A stretch of 64,000 nt of DNA, taken from positions 1,143,215-1,207,214 of the forward strand of contig JANVCC010000013.1 of assembly GCA_025345505.1 (NCBI GenBank), read 5' to 3'. This DNA is from Todiramphus chloris collaris (Eukaryota > Chordata > Aves > Coraciiformes > Alcedinidae). The translations under genes were made by a program, and so were the position numbers. Shown in pieces: positions 58,415 through 64,000 of this stretch. Every line of letters begins with the position of its first letter. Positions within the stretch are counted from its first letter, which is position 1. Under the pieces are notes generated by a model, which worked only from the letters and a program-made list of their open reading frames with translations, was not told where the DNA came from and did not search any database.

Positions 58415-61400
58415 ACTTTGAAATCAGCAAATCTGGCATAAGTTACAAAGAGAGAAGTGTTGCAGGCACTTGGGATAGGGGCCGGGCTGGCTGTCCCTCC
58501 TGCTGCTTCTTTTCCCGTCCCTGAGACAGCAATTGTTTGCTCCTGCCTTGTTCTGGCAGGAGCAGGAGGATGTTTGTAGGGCCAGCTGGTGCTGTCAGGG
58601 AAGGGACTACACAGCTCATCTCGAATGGGGGGGGAGCCAGGAACTTTTGCAGTGAAGGAGGATCTTCCTGCAAGGTTCCAGGGTTTCATGAAGGTGCATG
58701 CCTTTGTACAGGGGACAAAAGTGGTGACATTCGAGGCTTCTACATGTGTGATGAAGAAAACTGGCCTACTGAATGATTACATTTAAATTCATTCAGTGTA
58801 GCTCAAAGAGTTGCAATCACTGATGTAATCGCCTTATTTTTTTATCCTGTTCGCTCAAATTCTTTCTCCTTTGTAAGCTTTAGTATTCCCCAACACTTCC
58901 TCATTAGGGAATGCAAACTAACCATGTCATATAATTGCTGATTTAGAGAACACATTTAATTTTCTCCCATTGTTATGAAAAACAATAGATGGAGCTGAAG
59001 CCTCCAGGAAGCATCCCTTATCATCCCCAGCCACCAGCTCATTAAAGACTCAGCCTCTCACATTTGCAGCTATGTTTCTAGAATCATTAATTACAACAGG
59101 TTACTACATAATAATAAAAGCTGAGGCTGCCCCTCTATGTGTGTGAGAGTCAACAAGGAAGGTGAATAATATCCCCCATACTGAGGTGGAACAGGAGGAA
59201 TCTACAGGATAGGAAGTCCAGTACAAATTAGTTCATGCTGTGGGAACTGAGGAAACACAAAATATTTTAATCTTCTGGAGTGCTCAGAGACTTGAAAATC
59301 TACTTGCTGTCTAGCTGCCACCCTAAGTACAAAATCAAAATCCTTACATTTCCCACCATGGCCTTCAGGTCAAAGATACTTCAAAATTAAATGGGGGAAA
59401 AGAAATCAAACCCAGAGAAAAGTTTATTTCAGGTCCTAGAAGGTGCCTTTTCACAAAGCCATAGTTCCAGATTACATAGGAAAAAAGGAATTCTTGGAAA
59501 TTAATTATATATTGATTATATATTGCAATTTTCCCTTTTCTCATTTGGTTCCTTGCTGCTTTTTGGGAGTTTCTTCAATGCTGAATTAGTCAGTGAGGGC
59601 AAAGAAAATTGCTGCTGCAGATGCTTTTGGACAAAATTTTAGTCCGAGTCAACGAAACAGGCTTGTTTTTCTGCCACTCAGTCCAGCTTCTCCAAAGGAG
59701 TCCAGGCCATGTAGGAGAAGAAGCTGCTGATAGCAGTCCAGTAGGTTGGCCACCTGCACTGGGACAGCTGTAGCTGCTTTCAGTGTCTCCATTAGAACTA
59801 CAAAAATACGCCTTCCTCCAAACATCTTCAGACTCATTTGCTCACTCATGGGTGTATTTTACTGCAGCTACAGTAAATGCTCCCACACCTGCTACCTGTG
59901 AAGGAGCTGCGAGCCCTGCTTGATGACCTGCTCCCTTGCCTTCAGTGAAGGAGTCAGGACAGTCAAGCTGGCATTTGGCTGCTGTCATCAGGGCTGGAAT
60001 ATTTGTGTGAGACAGCACACAATCTGCAGAAGGATTTCGGTGCTCCTCAAATAATTGAGGGTGGCTTCAGAAGCTTGGCATCATGGCAGAAGTCACCAGG
60101 AGGCACTGTGTACCTGTCTCCTCTGATGCTGGCTGGAGGCTCACTTCACACCTCACTAACTCTGCAACAGCAGGAGCTGTGGCAGGTGCAAAATGAGATT
60201 TTTCTGAGGTGGTAAGTGGGTCCTTGGGGGAGGAAGGACAAAAAAGTGAACCACCACATAACGCACAAGAAGGAAATCAAGAGAGGGAGGGTGGGACCCT
60301 CACTGCATTTACGACAGGAAGTTGACTCCCAATTCCTCCCACCCCTCTCCTCTGGTTACTGTCATGGCAGGCTGTGAGGTGCAGAGAAGCAAGTAGTGAC
60401 ACCCCCACTTTCACAGGGGTGTTGGGAATCACTGTGGCTGAGCTACTCTCTGAAGACGAGTGGCTGGGTGGGCTAAAAGCCAAGGTTGTCCTTCAGGATG
60501 AATGCCCACCTCTAGCACAAATCAAGGTGAGTGCTGTGAAGACCTTCCTACCAGCTGTGTTAGCCAGAGTTTCTCCACCAGCACATTACCTGGCAAGACC
60601 TGAGAATAGGTTGATACTGAGGCTGTGTGTTTCCACCACCACCACCACTCCATTTTGCAAGTTGCAAATGTTCTGGTCAAGGGTGGGAGAGAGGGGGAAA
60701 GGCACCTTGCAGTGCTGCCTGCAGCACTGGTACCCGGGGCTACAAACTAGGACCAATGAAGGACATCCCCTTCCTTCGTAAAACACCAGTTTTTTTAACT
60801 CTGTTTGGAACACTATGTCCCCATTTGGGACAATATGCCTTATCCAAGAAACCCATAGGCTTAAATCCCACTAAATTTAAGAAATCTAAACATCTAGAGC
60901 ACCTTCTAACCAGAATCCTGTTAGTAACAACTGGAGTGAATCTGGGGTGACAAGAGAAGATGGAACTGGGACATTAGAGAGGAATAATTATTGAGTGGGT
61001 GTGAGAACATACATTAATGGAAACATTTTTGTGGTGGAACAGCTATTCAGCTTACCTAAGATAACATCCTTTCCTGACATATTCTGTACAAGTGTCTACA
61101 TTTGTTAATATACCTGGGAGACATACTAATCACTGCAGAAAATAACTTTTTCAGAAAACTTTATTCATGGATAAAAATACATATTATTTACTGGGATGAA
61201 AACAAAACAAAAAAAAAGTTAAAAGTTTTCTGACATTTGCTGCTTAAGTATATGTAATAAATAGATAATATAGAAAATTTTATAAAGAAATAAAATGGGT
61301 TTATTCTTTACTCAGTTGTCTTTCTTTCATTAAAAAAATGGTCCCCTGTACCTGATGGATGCCTTGGGCTCTCTCTGTGAAATTCCCTTTTAACCTGACC

Positions 61401-64000
61401 AGCAGTGCTTTGCTGTACAGCAGGAGAGTCTGTGTTGCCTGCCATCTCCAGGAAACAGCCACCTCTTGGGCCCCTGTGGCTTCTGGAGGAAGAGTCAGTG
61501 CTCCAGCTCAGGCCACACACAACTGCCCAGGAACTGGTCACTCAATGTTGCAAATGATTGAGATGTTCAGGACTGCTCCCCTGGTGTGCATCTTTTTCAG
61601 CTTTTCCACTTAGGAAGACACACCACATTTTTCAGCTCAGGAGTGCAGGAAGCAGCTCACTTTGATGTGTTTTCCTCTGTTTTCCTGCTTACCTTGGAGA
61701 CGCTGCTTTGGCTCACGGGTCTTTCTGTGCTTTCTGCCCCCTTGCTAGCAATGGCATCACAATTATTCAAAAAATTCTTTCTGAATACTTCTTACATTCC
61801 CTCGCACACAATTTGGGGAACCAAAAAGCACACTAGTGCTTTCGAGTTTGTTTTGTGTGAGATTTTTATGATGTGCTATGTGCTCGATCCAGTGATAACA
61901 CTAATCCAAGTTTGCCTGTATTGACAAACTGAAGAGTTTGTTTGGGGTTACATAAGCATTTGCTGGCATTAAACAGTCTCCACTTTGATCCCGTTGTTTA
62001 TTATTGTGCTGCAAAGATTTTCCACAGCAGGCACAACTGAAGATCTGCAGATGGATTCCCGAGACATGCAATGGAAATGAAGATACGCCAAGAACTTCCT
62101 GAGAGAATAATTGGAGAACTGAAAATATATTTCATCTGGAGTAGATACAAGTTACAGTTTCATTTAGGACCTGAATTGTATTGTAGACTGCTATTGTAGA
62201 GCTCAGACTAAAAAACCACAGAAGCATGTACACTGCTTTCTGCCAGAACATGATTTCAACTTCTTTGGGAGACAATTATTGGCACTGGATATACACTCAG
62301 TGTTAATAGAAAAAAAGGAATTGATCTTCCTTGGCATCAGAATATTCCAGCATATGAATGTCTCTGAATTAGAAATGCAAGGTATATGTTAGTGCAGGGG
62401 TCCTGCACCCTGCTGGACTACATTTCTCGGTCTTAAAAAAAATATTCTAAAACTTCTTTCCCGTTCACATTGTTAAAGGAAATGACTGAAGACAATACAA
62501 TAAACATTCAGTCATGCAGCAAAGAAATATATGGACTGAGTGCAAAACTCATTGTTGCCTGGGTCAAGGGTAAGTAGAGATGACTTGACAGAGCCTTCAG
62601 TTAAAATCTGAATGGTAAAAAGATCTGTCGATTATCTTTAACCTGCCTATGTAAATTTGGTTTCCTCTTTGCAGTCAGTCTTTGCCTTGTTGATACATTC
62701 TGTGTTAACACACTGCATGTACATTTTCTAACGATGTCGGTGTTTTATCAGCCATTTACCAGCATGGCCCATCCTGTTACGTAGCTGCCAGTATCTGAAA
62801 GATATGGCAAAGCACAGCTCAGCAGAAAATCAAGTACGTGCTATCCATTTCTCCTCCCTCCGGGCACTTGCTGCCCAAAGTTTGGCCCTAGGTCTGTGTC
62901 CGCTGCCAAGAAGCACTAGCCACAAAAGTGGCTCTGTGGGCCTCAGCTGCACCCTGTGAGACCCTGCACTGTGCCACAGCTGAACTGCTGTGGGCATCCA
63001 AGCCAGCAGGCTTGCATGTGAGGCTGCTGCTCCTCTGGAAAGCTGCAGCTGAGAAGACACCTGCCATGACAAGCGCCCTGGAAGGCTCTCCTCTCCAGCT
63101 GCCTGGGCTCTCCTATAAAAGCTTCCTGAGCAATCCCACTTCATTCCTTGCTTCTTTTCCCTCCCCGCTGCCCTTGGTGCTCACTACATGTCCAGAGGAG
63201 CTGCCCCCCTTGCAATCCCTCTTAGCTGCCCCCTCAGCATCCCAAGACCCATGCGTGAACTGGGATCTTCATTGGGTAACCCCAAAGTACCTTCCCTGCC
63301 CTGAATAGAAGCATTTTGCATGCACAGCTTTGCAAGCAAAAGCAGTGAGGTTGTAGGGAGGAAAGCTCTAGCCCCATGAGGATGGCAGTAAGCATGGAAT
63401 CATTACAGGAACTGCAATGGTTTTACTCCCATTTGTTTTTTACCCTCACTTGTTTTTTATCGGATGGTCCACATGAATAACTGCAAGATTGAAAGTCACG
63501 GCAAAAAGCTTCTGTCACGGCACTAGGATCCAAGTTTCTGATTTGAGCTGCAATACAGCGCCTTTTGGAAAAACATACCTCCTCACTTCTCCTTCACAGA
63601 CATGCCATTTTCTTTCTGCAAGAAATAACACTAAATCCTCTCGTATCTTGCTGAAAGGATTTCTAAGCAAATGTGCAGCTGGAAAAATCAAGAGCTTTCT
63701 GGGTGTAACTACCATACAATTAATAATTAATGAGCAGTAAGATCATCTGCCTCCCACCCCACTTTTCTTTTTCTTAAAAACAAGGGGAATAAACAGATTT
63801 CTGTTAAGACATGGATGACACCTTTAAGCAACGGTGCATGATAAATTAAGAAACTGGGTGGAGTGCTTCCTTCCTGTAATCAGTGAGAAGTTAGAGACAA
63901 ATAGGATGTCTTACGTAATGTCTGAAAAACACCCTTTATACAGTTTGGGGTTTTTTTTAAAAGAAAGAGGCTCTCCCACCTCCCAGGTGGGCCTAATCCT

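Larger units (their letters stand above)
49146..64000. other. gene desert to the window end
   Basis: No coding exon or confident transposon found. Short frames (for example 57988-58371, 60374-60781, 62928-63308) lack family features, splice context and strand consistency. By human synteny P2RY8 would lie on this side on the plus strand; its single long coding exon is not in the window. A non-coding 5' exon could be here and would not be recognisable. Confidence 0.5.

Noticed and set aside
59649-60781. Coding-looking short frames on both strands
   Set aside because: The frames are short, on conflicting strands, without splice sites that join them and without recognisable similarity.
36364-64000. 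P2RY8 coding exon expected by synteny
   Set aside because: P2RY8 has one long coding exon of over 1 kb. No frame of that length or with receptor transmembrane pattern is present.
1-64000. CRISPR arrays, operons, bacterial-type systems or tRNA/rRNA genes
   Set aside because: The window is intron-containing vertebrate DNA. No spaced direct repeats of CRISPR type and no recognisable tRNA or rRNA sequence were seen.

Overview
The window is vertebrate, almost certainly avian, genomic DNA. It has large introns with GT-AG boundaries, one CpG island, many CR1 non-LTR retrotransposon fragments ending in ATTCTATG-type octamers, and several endogenous retrovirus solo LTRs of kinds common in birds. I cannot name the species. 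The base composition outside the island is ordinary and AT-rich, and nothing looks bacterial or viral apart from the old LTRs.

Two protein-coding genes can be reconstructed, both on the minus strand. ASMT (acetylserotonin O-methyltransferase, the last enzyme of melatonin synthesis) has 8 coding exons between 10907 and 2726. They join in phase to a 346-residue protein with the SAM-binding glycine loop and the catalytic His/Asp/Glu. AKAP17A (XE7/SFRS17A, a nuclear-speckle splicing factor and PKA anchor) has 4 coding exons between 28703 and 21068. They join in phase to 694 residues ending in an RS-rich tail. The order AKAP17A then ASMT in the same orientation is that of the human Xp/Yp pseudoautosomal region, so this is conserved synteny. 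A CpG island (about 29190-29780) is the probable AKAP17A promoter.

Layout: 1-1761 nothing recognised; 1767-2308 solo LTR with a target duplication; 2355-10907 ASMT with three CR1 fragments in introns; 10908-20110 intergenic with two LTRs; 20114-28703 AKAP17A with one intronic CR1; 29190-29780 CpG island; 29815-30535 a CR1 interrupted by an LTR piece; 31145-31398 CR1 tail; 32817-35876 a long, frameshifted CR1 carrying endonuclease and reverse transcriptase; 36364-37034 and 40617-41105 LTR-like segments; 42488-43436 antisense CR1; 43702-43818 a TTTC microsatellite with a 10-N gap; 43888-44378 LTR; 48779-49145 a possible hAT-like remnant; the rest to 64000 is a gene desert in which I find no coding exon.

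The two genes are unrelated in function: ASMT acts in the cytosol of pineal and retinal cells, AKAP17A in pre-mRNA splicing compartments. I see no sign of a novel multi-gene system. The most interesting items are retroelement architecture (a CR1/LTR chimera, target duplications, inverted CR1s in ASMT introns), an unresolved AKAP17A 5' splice boundary, and a few candidate regulatory signals.
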